This document shows positions 8,706-17,187 of a DNA stretch of 64,000 nt, piece by piece (position 1 is the first letter of the stretch; every line of letters starts with the position of its first letter). The translations under genes and the position numbers were made by a program. The notes beneath the pieces were generated by a model that was given only the letters and a program-made list of their open reading frames with translations, made no database searches and was not told the origin of the DNA. Source of the stretch: Nesterenkonia xinjiangensis (GTDB lineage Bacteria; Actinomycetota; Actinomycetes; Actinomycetales; Micrococcaceae); the NCBI RefSeq assembly GCF_013410745.1, contig NZ_JACCFY010000001.1, forward strand, positions 1,302,001-1,366,000. The letters are read 5' to 3'.

Positions 8706-9107
8706 TCAGACCTCCTGCTTCTCGGCCTCGGTGAGCGGGGGCAATGGCTCGGCCCGCTCCCCGACCCTGGAGAGCACCGGCACGAGGGCCGCACCGGCCG
8801 CGAGCGCCCCCAGCCCAGCGAGGATGGCCATCGGACCGCCGGCCAGGGCCTCGACCACGTTCTGCGTGGATGCCATGGCGATGACGATGGGGATGTACAT
8901 CGCGGACCAGAACAGCACCCCCTGTTCGGAGGCGGGCGGGAACTTCCCGCTGCGCCGCAGCTTGTCGGTGACCAGCACCAGCATGATCATGGCGAAGCCG
9001 ACTCCGCCGACGTTCGCCTCGACGCCGACGACGACGCCGAGCGCCTCACCGACGAGCATGCCGACCAGCATGCACAGCGCCAGCGCTGCCACTCCATAGA
9101 GGACCAT
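8706..9107 (-). CDS. madL: Malonate transporter subunit MadL
   Basis: This 133-residue protein has four predicted membrane helices and the MadL sequence pattern: MLVGEALGVVVGVEANVGGVG near residue 15-35 and SEQGVLFWSAMYIPIVIAMA in the middle. It pairs with MadM, whose start lies 1 bp beyond its stop. A 123-bp gap containing an 80-bp palindromic repeat separates it from the upstream matAB gene, with which it is probably co-transcribed. The ATG at 9107 is preceded by AGGAG about 5-6 bases upstream. Confidence 0.88.
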   Translation of the reverse strand: MVLYGVAALALCMLVGMLVGEALGVVVGVEANVGGVGFAMIMLVLVTDKLRRSGKFPPASEQGVLFWSAMYIPIVIAMASTQNVVEALAGGPMAILAGLGALAAGAALVPVLSRVGERAEPLPPLTEAEKQEV

Positions 9108-9149
9108 GGTCTTCTCCTGTATCGTGGTTCCGCTTCTGTCCGGTTCCGC

Positions 9150-9231
9150 ATCGAGTGGCCGAGAATCACGGCATCTCAGGCCCCGACACGGCGTGTCGGA
9201 GGGAAGATGCCGTCAGGTGTGGCCACTCGAT
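9150..9231. repeat. Palindromic repeat element, copy A
   Basis: The outer arms ATCGAGTGGCC (9150-9160) and GGCCACTCGAT (9221-9231) are perfect inverted repeats; ACGGCATCT pairs with AGATGCCGT inside; the centre GACACGGCGTGTC is a third hairpin. The same 80-bp design, aligned without gaps, occurs at 44706-44785. The right edge touches the stop codon of the matAB gene. Confidence 0.8.
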
Positions 9232-12158
9232 CAGGCGGTGAAGAGCTCCGCGTACCGCTTCCGCAGCTCGGCCTTCTGCACCTTGCCCATCACATTGCGC
9301 GGCAGGGCGTCGACGATCTCGACGGCCCGCGGCTGCTTGAACCGCGCCAGATCATCGCTGATCGCGGCGAGGATCCCCTGCGGCTCGGGGGAGCTCCCGG
9401 GCTGGGGCACGACGACGGCCACCACGGTCTCCCCGAAGTCAGAGTGGGGCACGCCGATCACCGCCGACTCGGCGACTCCGTCGACGGCGTCGATGAGTTC
9501 CTCGATCTCCTTGGGGTAGATGTTGTAGCCTCCGGAGATCACCAGGTCCTTGTCCCGGCCCACGATGCACAGGTACCCGTCCTCGTCGATGCGCCCGAGG
9601 TCCCCGGTGATGAAGAAGCCGTCCTCGCGGAACTCGGAGGCGGTCTTCTCCGGCATCCGCCAGTACTCGGCGAACACGTTGGGGCCACGGACCTCCACCA
9701 GGCCGACCTCTCCGTCCGGGACCTCGGCGCCGGTCTCCCGCTCGGTGATGCGGATCTGGACTCCGGGGAAGGGACGGCCCACGGTGCCGGGCTTGCGGGC
9801 GCCGTCGTAGGGGTTGGTCGTGTTCATGCCCGTCTCGGTCATCCCGTAGCGCTCCAGGATGGCGTGACCGGTGGCGGCTTCGAATGCCTCGTGGTCCGCG
9901 GCCAGCAGCGGCGCCGAGCCGGAGACGAAGAGTCGCATCGCGGCGCAGGTCTGGGGAGTGAGCCGGTCCGACTTCAGCAGCCGTGTGTAGAAGGTCGGGA
10001 CCCCCATCAGCACCGTGGAGGTGGGCATCAGGTCAAGGATCGCCTCGGCGTCGAACGTCGGCAGCCAGTGCATGGAGGCTCCCGCCACCAGCGTCATGTT
10101 GGCGGCCACGAAGAGCCCATGGATGTGGAAGATCGGCAGAGCGTGGATGAGCCTGTCCTGATCGGTGTACCGCCATGCCTCCAGCAGCGCCTGGCAGTTG
10201 GAGGCCAGGTTGCCGTGAGTCAGCACCGCACCCTTGGAGCGGCCCGTGGTGCCTGAGGTGTAGAGGATCGAGGCGGGCGTGTCGGCGTCAGGCTGGAAGG
10301 ACTCATCAGCGGTGGTCTCCGAGGAGAGCAGCGTGCCCTCCCCGCCGGCGCCGAGGGTCTCGATCACCAGCGCGACCTCCCCCGCACGGTCTCCCCCGCC
10401 GGTCCGGGCGGCATGTTCCTGCTGGCGCTCCGGGGAGCAGACCAGCACGCGGGGCTCGGCGTCACCGAGGAAGTAGTCCATCTCCTTGCCGGTGTAGGCG
10501 GTGTTCAGCGGCAGGAAGATCCCGCCGACGCGCAGGACGGCCAGGTACAGGGCCAGCGCTTCCGGAGACTTCTCCACCTGGGCGGCGACGCGGTCACCGG
10601 GCTCGACGCCGTCAGCGAGCAGCCGGGCCGCGATGCGCCGCACCGTGTGCTCGGTCTCCGCATAGGTGAGGGTGCCGCCGTCGGGCAGGTGGAAGAGCAC
10701 CTTGTCCGGCTGGCGGGCCGCCTGGGCCTCGAAGGAGCGGTGGATCGGGGTGAAGGCGTCGGCCATGGAGGCAGGTCCTCTCGGGTCGTCTGGGCGGGTG
10801 GCCTCGGGGCGAGTCGTGTCTGGGCGGGTGGCGTCGGCGAGCTCGGCGAGCGGACCGTCCACCGCCACGCGACGGTGGCGCACGAAGTCCTCGTGGCGCC
10901 GCTCCAACTCATCGGGCTCATAGCGGTAGGTGATCATCGCTCCGTAGGACTGGGCGAGGGCGGCGGCCGAATCGTGGGCAGGCCAGTGCAGCTGCCAGGC
11001 CGCCGCACCGTTGCCCAGGTGGAACCGGGCCACCGGGTCCACCGGTCTGCCGTCCGCACGACGCTCCTCGGTGATGTACCGAGTCAGGGCCGGCAGCAGT
11101 CGCTCGCGCAGTGCGGCCTCTGCGCCGTCCTCGCCCGAAACCTCCGCAAGCGGGCTCTCCTCGACCGCCGCGGCCAGATCGATGGCCAGCTTCAGCAGCT
11201 CCGGGTCGTCCTGGGACTCCAGCCAGCGGCGGAATCCCGGGATCGGCGAGAGCGTCACGAACTGCTCCAGGTGCGGCAGCTGCTGATTGACCTGTTCGAT
11301 GACCTGCTTGATGAGGAAGCTGCCGAAGGAGATCCCGGCCAGCCCCTCCAGCGCATTGTTGATCGAGTACAGCGCCGCAGTGTCGGCCCTGGCCGGGTTC
11401 AGCGCCGGACCGGAGTCCAGCAGCGGCCCCACACGACGAGGGATGCCGTCCACCAGGGCGACCTCCACGAAGATCAGCGGCACCTCCCCGGTGGCGGGGT
11501 GGAAGAACGCGTAGCAGCGGCGATCCCGGGGCTGCAGGCGGCGTCGCAGCTCGGCGCGGTCAGCCATCGGGTGGACCTTCTCGAAGCGCAGCAGGTGCTG
11601 GTGGAGCTCCTTGGGGGAATCCCAGGTGATCTCCTCCATGCGCAGGAAGCCCCGATTGAACCAGGAGACCAGCAGATGGCGGAAGTCGTGGTCCAGCGGA
11701 CGCAGCTCGGGATGGGCGGGCAGCAGCCGGCGCAGATCGGCACGCATGTCCACCAGCGCGCGGGTGGCGTCCGGAGCGTGGTTCATCCGACGCAGCAGCT
11801 GCTGCCGGGCCGGTTCGACGACGTCGAACAGCTGGGTCAGCGCCTGCTGGCGGTCCTGCCCCACGGCCTGCTCCCACTGCTGATAGGCGGCGCGGACGGC
11901 GTCGTCGTCGGCCCCGTGGGCCTCCACCACGTGGGTGAAGAAGACGAGCCGGGCGGCGTCGTCGAGCTGGCGATAGGCCTGCAGCCCACGGGCGGCGACG
12001 GCGCGCAGCGAGGCCTCGCCGATGTCGCTCATCAGCACCTCGCAGGCGGCGATGAGCTGGTCCAGCGGTGGAGCCTCGGGTTCGGGGTGAGCGTCGCCGC
12101 GGCGGCGTCGCAGGATGCGGAAAAGGTCCGCGAGCAGCCAGCCGTCGTGCCGTGCCAT
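9231..12158 (-). CDS. Fused malonyl-CoA decarboxylase / malonyl-CoA synthetase
   Basis: This 975-residue protein joins MatA-like and MatB-like enzymes. Residues about 1-430 match malonyl-CoA decarboxylase: CYAFFHPATGEVPLIFVEVA, GLAGISFGSFLIKQV, TLSPIPGF with the catalytic Ser at about 304, and FHLGNGA with the catalytic His at about 380. A low-complexity ATRPD-type linker follows (about 435-464). Residues 465-975 are an AMP-forming acyl-CoA synthetase with ILYTSGTTGRSKGA, YGMTETG, GDLGRIDEDGYLCIVGR and the C-terminal Lys in NVMGKVQK. Together they convert malonate plus ATP and CoA to malonyl-CoA and then acetyl-CoA. GGAGG lies about 6 bases before ATG 12158. Met465 also has GAGAGGA upstream, so separate MatB may be made. 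madLM follow; gntR is divergent. Confidence 0.88.
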   Translation of the reverse strand: MARHDGWLLADLFRILRRRRGDAHPEPEAPPLDQLIAACEVLMSDIGEASLRAVAARGLQAYRQLDDAARLVFFTHVVEAHGADDDAVRAAYQQWEQAVGQDRQQALTQLFDVVEPARQQLLRRMNHAPDATRALVDMRADLRRLLPAHPELRPLDHDFRHLLVSWFNRGFLRMEEITWDSPKELHQHLLRFEKVHPMADRAELRRRLQPRDRRCYAFFHPATGEVPLIFVEVALVDGIPRRVGPLLDSGPALNPARADTAALYSINNALEGLAGISFGSFLIKQVIEQVNQQLPHLEQFVTLSPIPGFRRWLESQDDPELLKLAIDLAAAVEESPLAEVSGEDGAEAALRERLLPALTRYITEERRADGRPVDPVARFHLGNGAAAWQLHWPAHDSAAALAQSYGAMITYRYEPDELERRHEDFVRHRRVAVDGPLAELADATRPDTTRPEATRPDDPRGPASMADAFTPIHRSFEAQAARQPDKVLFHLPDGGTLTYAETEHTVRRIAARLLADGVEPGDRVAAQVEKSPEALALYLAVLRVGGIFLPLNTAYTGKEMDYFLGDAEPRVLVCSPERQQEHAARTGGGDRAGEVALVIETLGAGGEGTLLSSETTADESFQPDADTPASILYTSGTTGRSKGAVLTHGNLASNCQALLEAWRYTDQDRLIHALPIFHIHGLFVAANMTLVAGASMHWLPTFDAEAILDLMPTSTVLMGVPTFYTRLLKSDRLTPQTCAAMRLFVSGSAPLLAADHEAFEAATGHAILERYGMTETGMNTTNPYDGARKPGTVGRPFPGVQIRITERETGAEVPDGEVGLVEVRGPNVFAEYWRMPEKTASEFREDGFFITGDLGRIDEDGYLCIVGRDKDLVISGGYNIYPKEIEELIDAVDGVAESAVIGVPHSDFGETVVAVVVPQPGSSPEPQGILAAISDDLARFKQPRAVEIVDALPRNVMGKVQKAELRKRYAELFTA

Positions 12159-12187
12159 GCCGTTCCTCCCTCGGAGGGTCGTGGAGT

Positions 12188-12216
12188 TGTACATCATCAG
12201 CCGTGATGTATATAAC
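12188..12216. promoter_or_regulatory. Inverted-repeat operator between matAB and gntR
   Basis: TACATCA (12190-12196) and TGATGTA (12204-12210) are perfect inverted repeats around a 7-bp spacer, with flanking GTTG and ATAAC continuing the symmetry imperfectly. The position between divergent matAB and the GntR gene makes it the likely binding site of that regulator (inference). GATAAT at 12264-12269 is a good -10 box for the gntR gene. Confidence 0.6.
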
Positions 12217-12287
12217 AGGGACTATAGGGCATGAACGTGATCCGCGCCACACCCGAGGGTTCGGATAATCTGGACGACGGAGGTGCC

Positions 12288-12956
12288 ATGGTCCGGATCC
12301 CCGAATCACAGCGTGTGCGCGATGCCCTGGAGAACGCGATCGTCGAAGGACTCCACCGTCCCGGCGAGCGCCTCGACCCGACGCGCCTGGAGCAGGAGTT
12401 CGGCTGCTCGCGCACGCCGGTCCGCGAGGCGCTGCAGGCCCTGGAACGTTCCGGCCTGGTGCAGATCCGCCCCAAGCAAGGCACCTATGTCACCGAGCTG
12501 AGCATCTCCGAACTCGCCGAGCGATTCGAGGTGATGGCCGAGCTGGAGGGCATGGCCGCACGGCTCTCCTCGCGACGGATCGAGCAGGATGCCCTCGAGG
12601 CCCTCGATGCGGCTGTCCAGGAATGCGAGAAGCACGCCCTGGCCGGCGACGCCGACGGCTACTACTACGCCAACGCCCGCTTCCACGGGATCGTCTACGA
12701 CTCCTGCGGCAACGAGTACCTGCGCCAGCAGGCCCATGCCCTCAAACGGGCCCTGCAGCCCTATCGGCGCCTCCAGCTGCGCGTCCCGGACCGCATGCGT
12801 CGCTCGCTGGCCGAGCATCGGCGCATCGCCGAGGCCGTGCGCGCCGGCGATGCCGAGACCGCGGAGGACGCCGCCCGGGACCATGTCCTGGTGCAGGTCA
12901 GAGAGTTCAGCCAGCTGGTGCGGACCTGGCGGCACCTCAGCGCCTCCCCGGAGTGA
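12288..12956 (+). CDS. GntR family regulator (FCD subfamily), probable malonate regulator
   Basis: The 222-residue protein has an N-terminal winged helix (about residues 5-70; LEQEFGCSRTPVREALQALE is the helix-turn-helix, QIRPKQGTYVTEL the wing) and a C-terminal FCD ligand-binding domain whose metal-binding histidines are visible in NARFHGIV, AEHRRIAEA and ARDHVLVQV. ATG 12288 is preferred over 12231 because GGAGG precedes it and the shorter form fits the family; the upstream ATG lies before the -10 box. It is divergent from matAB and corresponds in position to MatR of the rhizobial mat operon. Malonate or malonyl-CoA is the expected effector (inference). Confidence 0.85.
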   Translation: MVRIPESQRVRDALENAIVEGLHRPGERLDPTRLEQEFGCSRTPVREALQALERSGLVQIRPKQGTYVTELSISELAERFEVMAELEGMAARLSSRRIEQDALEALDAAVQECEKHALAGDADGYYYANARFHGIVYDSCGNEYLRQQAHALKRALQPYRRLQLRVPDRMRRSLAEHRRIAEAVRAGDAETAEDAARDHVLVQVREFSQLVRTWRHLSASPE

Positions 12957-13011
12957 CCAGGAACGACGACGCCCCTCCCCGACCCCAGCCCGACCCACGG
13001 AAGGTGTGACG

Positions 13012-14757
13012 ATGTCCGACCGCAGCACCCTCGCCCGCACCCTGAACTCCCTCGACGGACGCGGCTACGCCGGCTACAAGCAGCTGCGCGGCGCCCACGA
13101 CCTCAGCGCGGACGATCTGGACGCCGATGATCTGGCCGGCGTCCGGCTGGTGGTGGACCACGTCCAGGTGGATCCCTACGCACCGCCGTCGCTGATGCGC
13201 GTGCAGGTGGATCGGAGGACCGCAGCGCTGCCGGAGGACCTCCTCGAGGACGCGCGAGGCCGCACCGCCGTCGCCGACTTCCTCACCCGCCGGATCGCCG
13301 AGGCCGTGAAGCGGCTCTCCCCTACCCAGCCTGGAGACGGGTCGATCGGCATCGGCCGGCCCGGACAGCAGGTGATCGAGCGGACCAGCGTGGTGATCGG
13401 CGAGCACGACGTCGAGGCGCGCCTGCACGTGGCGCTGCCCGCCTCCGGACGGCGCATCCGTGGGCGGGCGGCGGCCCGGCTGCTCACCGAGACCCTGCCG
13501 CGGATCGTGGAGTCCACGCTGCGGCATGAGGCTCTCGAGGCCGAGGCCCTGCGGGAGCATGTGGCCCTGCACCGGGACCAGCAGCAGCTGCGCCACCAGC
13601 TTGCCGAGGTCGGATTGGTGGCCTTCGTCGGCGACGGAGCCGTGCTGCCGCGACGCTCCGGCGACTCTGACCTCCCGCTGGCGGCATCCGACGCCGTGCC
13701 GTTCCGCTCGCCCGAGTCGCTGCGGGTGAGCTTCACCCTGCCCAGCGGCCGACAGGTCACCGGGATGGGCATCCCAGAGGGAATCACCGTGATCATCGGC
13801 GGCGGGTACCACGGGAAGTCGACCCTGTTGCGCGCGATCGAGCGGGGCGTGCACCCGCACCTGGGCGGCGACGGACGAGAATGGGTGGTCACCCGACCCG
13901 ACACGGTCGCGATCCGGGCAGAGGACGGTCGAGCGGTGACGGGGGTGGACATCTCTCCGTTCATCGGGGCGCTGCCCTCAGGAACCGACACCCGCCGGTT
14001 CTCCACCACCAACGCCTCCGGCTCCACCTCGCAGGCCGCCGCCCTGGTCGAGGCGGTCGAGGCGCAGGCCGATGCGCTGCTGATCGATGAGGACACCTCG
14101 GCGACGAACTTCATGATCCGCGACGACCGGATGCGCCGGCTCATCCCTGCTGAGCAGGAGCCGATCACCCCGTTCGTGGACCGCATCCGCCCGCTGCATG
14201 CGGAGCGCGGCGTGTCCACGATCCTGGTGGCCGGCGGGTCCGGGGCCTTCTTCGACGTCGCGGACCACGTGATCGCCCTGGACTCCTATGTGCCCCGTGA
14301 CGTCACCGATCAGGCCCGGGCGCTGGCCGACCCGGGGGCGGGAGCCGCCGAGGACGCCGTGTTCGCACCTACGGCACCGCGCGTGCCGGCGCCGGACTCG
14401 CCCCGGGGAGGCCGTGAGCCGGGCACAGGAGGTCGGGGCGGGCGCCCGAAGCCGGCGCGAGCACGCGGACGAGCGGTGGTCCAGCAGGGGAAGCAGGACA
14501 TCGATCTCTCGGCGGTCTCCCAGCTGGTGGACCCCCTGCAGACCTCGGCTCTGGCCCACGCGCTGGACCGGGCGTCCGAGCTGGCCGACGGACGGCGCAG
14601 CGTGGCCGAGATCGTCGAGGAGCTGATCCGCCGGATGGACGCTGACGGCCTGGACGCGCTGTCCCCGCATGGCGGGCATCCCGGCGCGATGGCCCGGCCG
14701 CGGCGACATGAGTTCCACGCCGCGCTGAACCGGCACCGGGGCCTGCGGCTGGTCTGA
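13012..14757 (+). CDS. Predicted ATPase of the ABC class (PF09818 family)
   Basis: This 581-residue protein belongs to a conserved family of ABC-class ATPases not attached to a transporter. The P-loop is GGGYHGKST (about residues 263-271). A Walker B-like segment LLIDEDTSATNFMIRD lies at about 356-371, and STTNASGSTSQAAALVEAVE before it plays the ABC signature role. The N-terminal 220 residues form the family-specific domain; a basic linker (about 470-490, GRGGRPKPARARGR) precedes a helical C-terminal domain. Structural work on a trypanosome relative (MRB1590) suggests nucleic acid binding; the bacterial function is unknown. It starts 55 bp after gntR but no link to malonate is evident. The stop lies 15 bp from the convergent dehydrogenase. 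Confidence 0.8.
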   Translation: MSDRSTLARTLNSLDGRGYAGYKQLRGAHDLSADDLDADDLAGVRLVVDHVQVDPYAPPSLMRVQVDRRTAALPEDLLEDARGRTAVADFLTRRIAEAVKRLSPTQPGDGSIGIGRPGQQVIERTSVVIGEHDVEARLHVALPASGRRIRGRAAARLLTETLPRIVESTLRHEALEAEALREHVALHRDQQQLRHQLAEVGLVAFVGDGAVLPRRSGDSDLPLAASDAVPFRSPESLRVSFTLPSGRQVTGMGIPEGITVIIGGGYHGKSTLLRAIERGVHPHLGGDGREWVVTRPDTVAIRAEDGRAVTGVDISPFIGALPSGTDTRRFSTTNASGSTSQAAALVEAVEAQADALLIDEDTSATNFMIRDDRMRRLIPAEQEPITPFVDRIRPLHAERGVSTILVAGGSGAFFDVADHVIALDSYVPRDVTDQARALADPGAGAAEDAVFAPTAPRVPAPDSPRGGREPGTGGRGGRPKPARARGRAVVQQGKQDIDLSAVSQLVDPLQTSALAHALDRASELADGRRSVAEIVEELIRRMDADGLDALSPHGGHPGAMARPRRHEFHAALNRHRGLRLV

Positions 14758-14772
14758 GCGTCCCCGCGGCGT

Positions 14773-15819
14773 TCAGGGCGCGACGACGGCCTTGAGCGCC
14801 TGCGGGTCGCGTCCGGCCAGCGTCAGCGCCTCCTCGGTCTCGTCGAGGCGGAATCGATGGGTGATGACCGGACGGACGTCGACGCCGCCGCTGGAGATGA
14901 GCTCCAGGGCCGCGGGGTAGCAGTTGGCATACCGGAAGACGCCGCTGATGCTCAGCTCACGGCCCTGCAGTGCGAAGACCTCCAGCGGGAGGGTCTGCGC
15001 GCCCATGCCGATCACCACGGCACGACCGGCGCGCGCCAGGGAGCGCACGCCGGCGGCGAAGGCCGGGGCCGCGCCGGAGCATTCGAAGAGGACGTCATGC
15101 TCGCCGGGGATCTCGGCGCCGCCGGGGACGGTCTGGAAGCCGAGATCGTCGGCGATGGCGAGGCGGTGCTCGTTGAGATCCGTGAGCGTGACGCTGCGCG
15201 CTCCGAAGGCGCGGGCGGCCTGCGCGGCGAAGAGCCCCACCGGTCCGGCGCCGGTGATCAGCACCCTGTCTCCGACGCTGACACCGGCCTTGCGGCAGGC
15301 CCAGACTCCCACGGAGACGGGCTCAGCCATCGCGGCCTGCTCCGCGTCGAGGATCTCCGGTGCCGGGTGGGCGAACTGGGCATCGAGGGTGACATATCGG
15401 GCGATGGATCCGTCCACCGGCGGAGTAGCGAAGAACTTCACCTCGGGGCAGAGGTTGTACCGGCCCTCGCGGCACTCGCCGCAGCCCTTGCAGGGGATCC
15501 CGGGCTCCAGTGCGACGAGCTGATCGAGACGCGCCGGGTCGACGTCGTCGCCGACTCCGACCACCCGACCGGCCGACTCATGCCCGATCACCATGGGGCT
15601 GGTGAGCACGAAGTCTCCGATGCGACCGTGCTCGTAGTAGTGGACGTCGGAGCCGCAGATCCCGACGGCGCCGATCTCCACCAGTACCTCGTGGGGCGCC
15701 GGGCTCGGGACGGCGCGCTCCTCGATCCGCACGTCATGGACGCCGTGCAGGACGGCGGCGGGATTCCGCCCCTCCGGGATGCTCTGCGGGGAGGATGGCG
15801 TGGCGAGGGGCATGGACAT
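14773..15819 (-). CDS. Zinc-dependent medium-chain alcohol (polyol) dehydrogenase
   Basis: The 348-residue enzyme has catalytic zinc ligands Cys55 (GICGSDVHYY) and His80-Glu81 (GHESAG), a four-cysteine structural zinc site (PCKGCGECREGRYNLC) and a Rossmann motif ITGAGPVGLFAAQ. This order matches sorbitol/xylitol dehydrogenases, which oxidise polyols to ketoses with NAD. The Asp at the end of strand two (TLTDLNEHR) favours NAD over NADP. ATG 15819 (MSMPLATPSS) has GGAG about 8 bases upstream, whereas the longer reading lacks a ribosome site. It is a single gene, divergent from the Rv2629-like gene. Repeated ATTAAG boxes about 20 bp apart (15880-15915) precede it and could be operator or promoter parts. 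The precise polyol is not known. Confidence 0.82.
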   Translation of the reverse strand: MSMPLATPSSPQSIPEGRNPAAVLHGVHDVRIEERAVPSPAPHEVLVEIGAVGICGSDVHYYEHGRIGDFVLTSPMVIGHESAGRVVGVGDDVDPARLDQLVALEPGIPCKGCGECREGRYNLCPEVKFFATPPVDGSIARYVTLDAQFAHPAPEILDAEQAAMAEPVSVGVWACRKAGVSVGDRVLITGAGPVGLFAAQAARAFGARSVTLTDLNEHRLAIADDLGFQTVPGGAEIPGEHDVLFECSGAAPAFAAGVRSLARAGRAVVIGMGAQTLPLEVFALQGRELSISGVFRYANCYPAALELISSGGVDVRPVITHRFRLDETEEALTLAGRDPQALKAVVAP

Positions 15820-16084
15820 GGTGGAACTCCGTTCATCGGGCGGCGCGCCCCGGGCGAAGGGCGAGGCAGGTGATCCCATCCTACGACCCTTAATGACGCA
15901 CGGTAAGACTTAATAGGCGCCTGACCCCAGAACCGGTCAGCAGAGACGCTTCACCCTGGACCTCGACGACCCGAGCATGTTTAGGGTGAGACGTCACGCG
16001 CACTCCGGTGAGGCGCGGAAGCAGGCCCAGCCTGCGGCCGCGGGTCCACCCTGACGCGACACGATGCAAGGAGGATGATCTGCC

Positions 16085-17134
16085 GTGCAGCTCACCCCGA
16101 TCAAGCACCTGTTCGATCACGACGCGCCCTTCAGCACCGTCTACCTGGAGAGCCGCTCCCCCGCCGAGGACGCCGAGCATCAGCTTCGGCTGCGCTGGGA
16201 CGACCTGCGGGGACGCCTGGAGGAGGACGGCGCTCCTGTCGACTCTCTGGAGGCGCTGGACTCAGCGATCCTCGCCGGCGGCGAGAACCTCACCCAGGTC
16301 CATGCCGAAGGACGGGTGCTGGTCGCCGACGCCGGATCCGTCCTGTTCGACGAACCCTGGGACGCCACCCTCGGCCGGGGCGACTCGGCGCACGTCGGCC
16401 CATCCCCCGCCCTGGGCGACTACGTCCGCGAACGCGCCGGGTCGTCCCTGCTGCTGGTCGCGGTCGCGGACCAGGAAGGGGCCGTGCTGCGTCGAGTGAC
16501 CGTGGCGGAGGGCCTGAGCGCCGAGCCCGAGGCCGAGAAGGAGGTCGAGGGTGCTGGCGACGGCTCGGTCCACAAGCCGCGTGAGGGCGCGCTCTCCCAC
16601 CGGCAGATCCAACGTCGGGCCGACGAGGTCGTCAAGCAGAACGCCCGCAGCGTCGCCGAGCATGTGGAGCGCCTGGCGACACGGTGGCGCCCAGACGCCC
16701 TGGTCCTCGCCGGGGAGATCCAGGGCCGCACCGCGCTGGCCGAGGAGCTTCCGGCCTCATTGGGGGAGATCACGCACGTCGCCGAGCGCGGAGGCATCGG
16801 AGACGACGCCGCCGAGGAGGCCCTGAGCGAGGACCTTCGGCTCATCACCCGGCGGCTCTCCGCGGGCCGGGCCCAGGACCAGACATCCCGCTTCGAGCAG
16901 GCCCGGGCGGAGAACCGCGTGGCGGAGGGCACCGAGGCCGTCCGCCTCTCCGCGCAGATGGGCGGGGTGGACACCTTGATGCTGCAGGCCGAGCGACCCG
17001 CGCGGGACGAGGACGAGCTGATCGCCGCGGCGGCCCGCGTCGACGCGGACGTCGCCGTGACTCAGACCGAGCTTCCCGATGGGGCGGCGGCGATCCTGCG
17101 CTTCGAGGCACCTGCCGAGGTTGCCCGGGCCTGA
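16085..17134 (+). CDS. Rv2629/baeRF-type eRF1-fold protein
   Basis: The 349-residue protein resembles the actinobacterial Rv2629 family, classified with bacterial eRF1-like (baeRF, Vms1/ANKZF1-related) proteins, which are thought to act on peptidyl-tRNA or ribosomes. It begins MQLTPIKHLFDHDAPFSTVYLE; RRADEVVKQNARSVAEHVE and ALVLAGEIQGRTALAEELP form the middle domain (about 180-230), and MGGVDTLMLQAERPARDEDELIAAA the third. The middle domain carries Gln (EIQGR) at the loop where peptidyl-release enzymes have their catalytic Gln/Gly region, but I cannot assign catalysis. The start is GTG at 16085 with AAGGAGG ten bases upstream. It stands alone, ending at a strong hairpin. Confidence 0.7.
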   Translation: MQLTPIKHLFDHDAPFSTVYLESRSPAEDAEHQLRLRWDDLRGRLEEDGAPVDSLEALDSAILAGGENLTQVHAEGRVLVADAGSVLFDEPWDATLGRGDSAHVGPSPALGDYVRERAGSSLLLVAVADQEGAVLRRVTVAEGLSAEPEAEKEVEGAGDGSVHKPREGALSHRQIQRRADEVVKQNARSVAEHVERLATRWRPDALVLAGEIQGRTALAEELPASLGEITHVAERGGIGDDAAEEALSEDLRLITRRLSAGRAQDQTSRFEQARAENRVAEGTEAVRLSAQMGGVDTLMLQAERPARDEDELIAAAARVDADVAVTQTELPDGAAAILRFEAPAEVARA

Positions 17135-17156
17135 TCGCCCCGGCCGCGGGTGACTG

Positions 17157-17187
17157 CCGACTGAGCTCCGTTCAGGAGCTCAGTCGG
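17157..17187. terminator. Hairpin terminator between convergent genes
   Basis: CCGACTGAGCTCC and GGAGCTCAGTCGG are perfect 13-bp arms around a 5-base loop. The hairpin lies 22 bp after the Rv2629-like gene and contains the stop codon of the minus-strand Tat protein gene in its loop region. No T-tract follows, as is common for actinobacterial terminators. It probably serves both directions. Confidence 0.7.

Noticed and set aside
15890-16180. A 96-codon minus-strand frame upstream of the polyol dehydrogenase
   Set aside because: It overlaps the start of the Rv2629-like gene, has no ribosome site and no recognisable motif.
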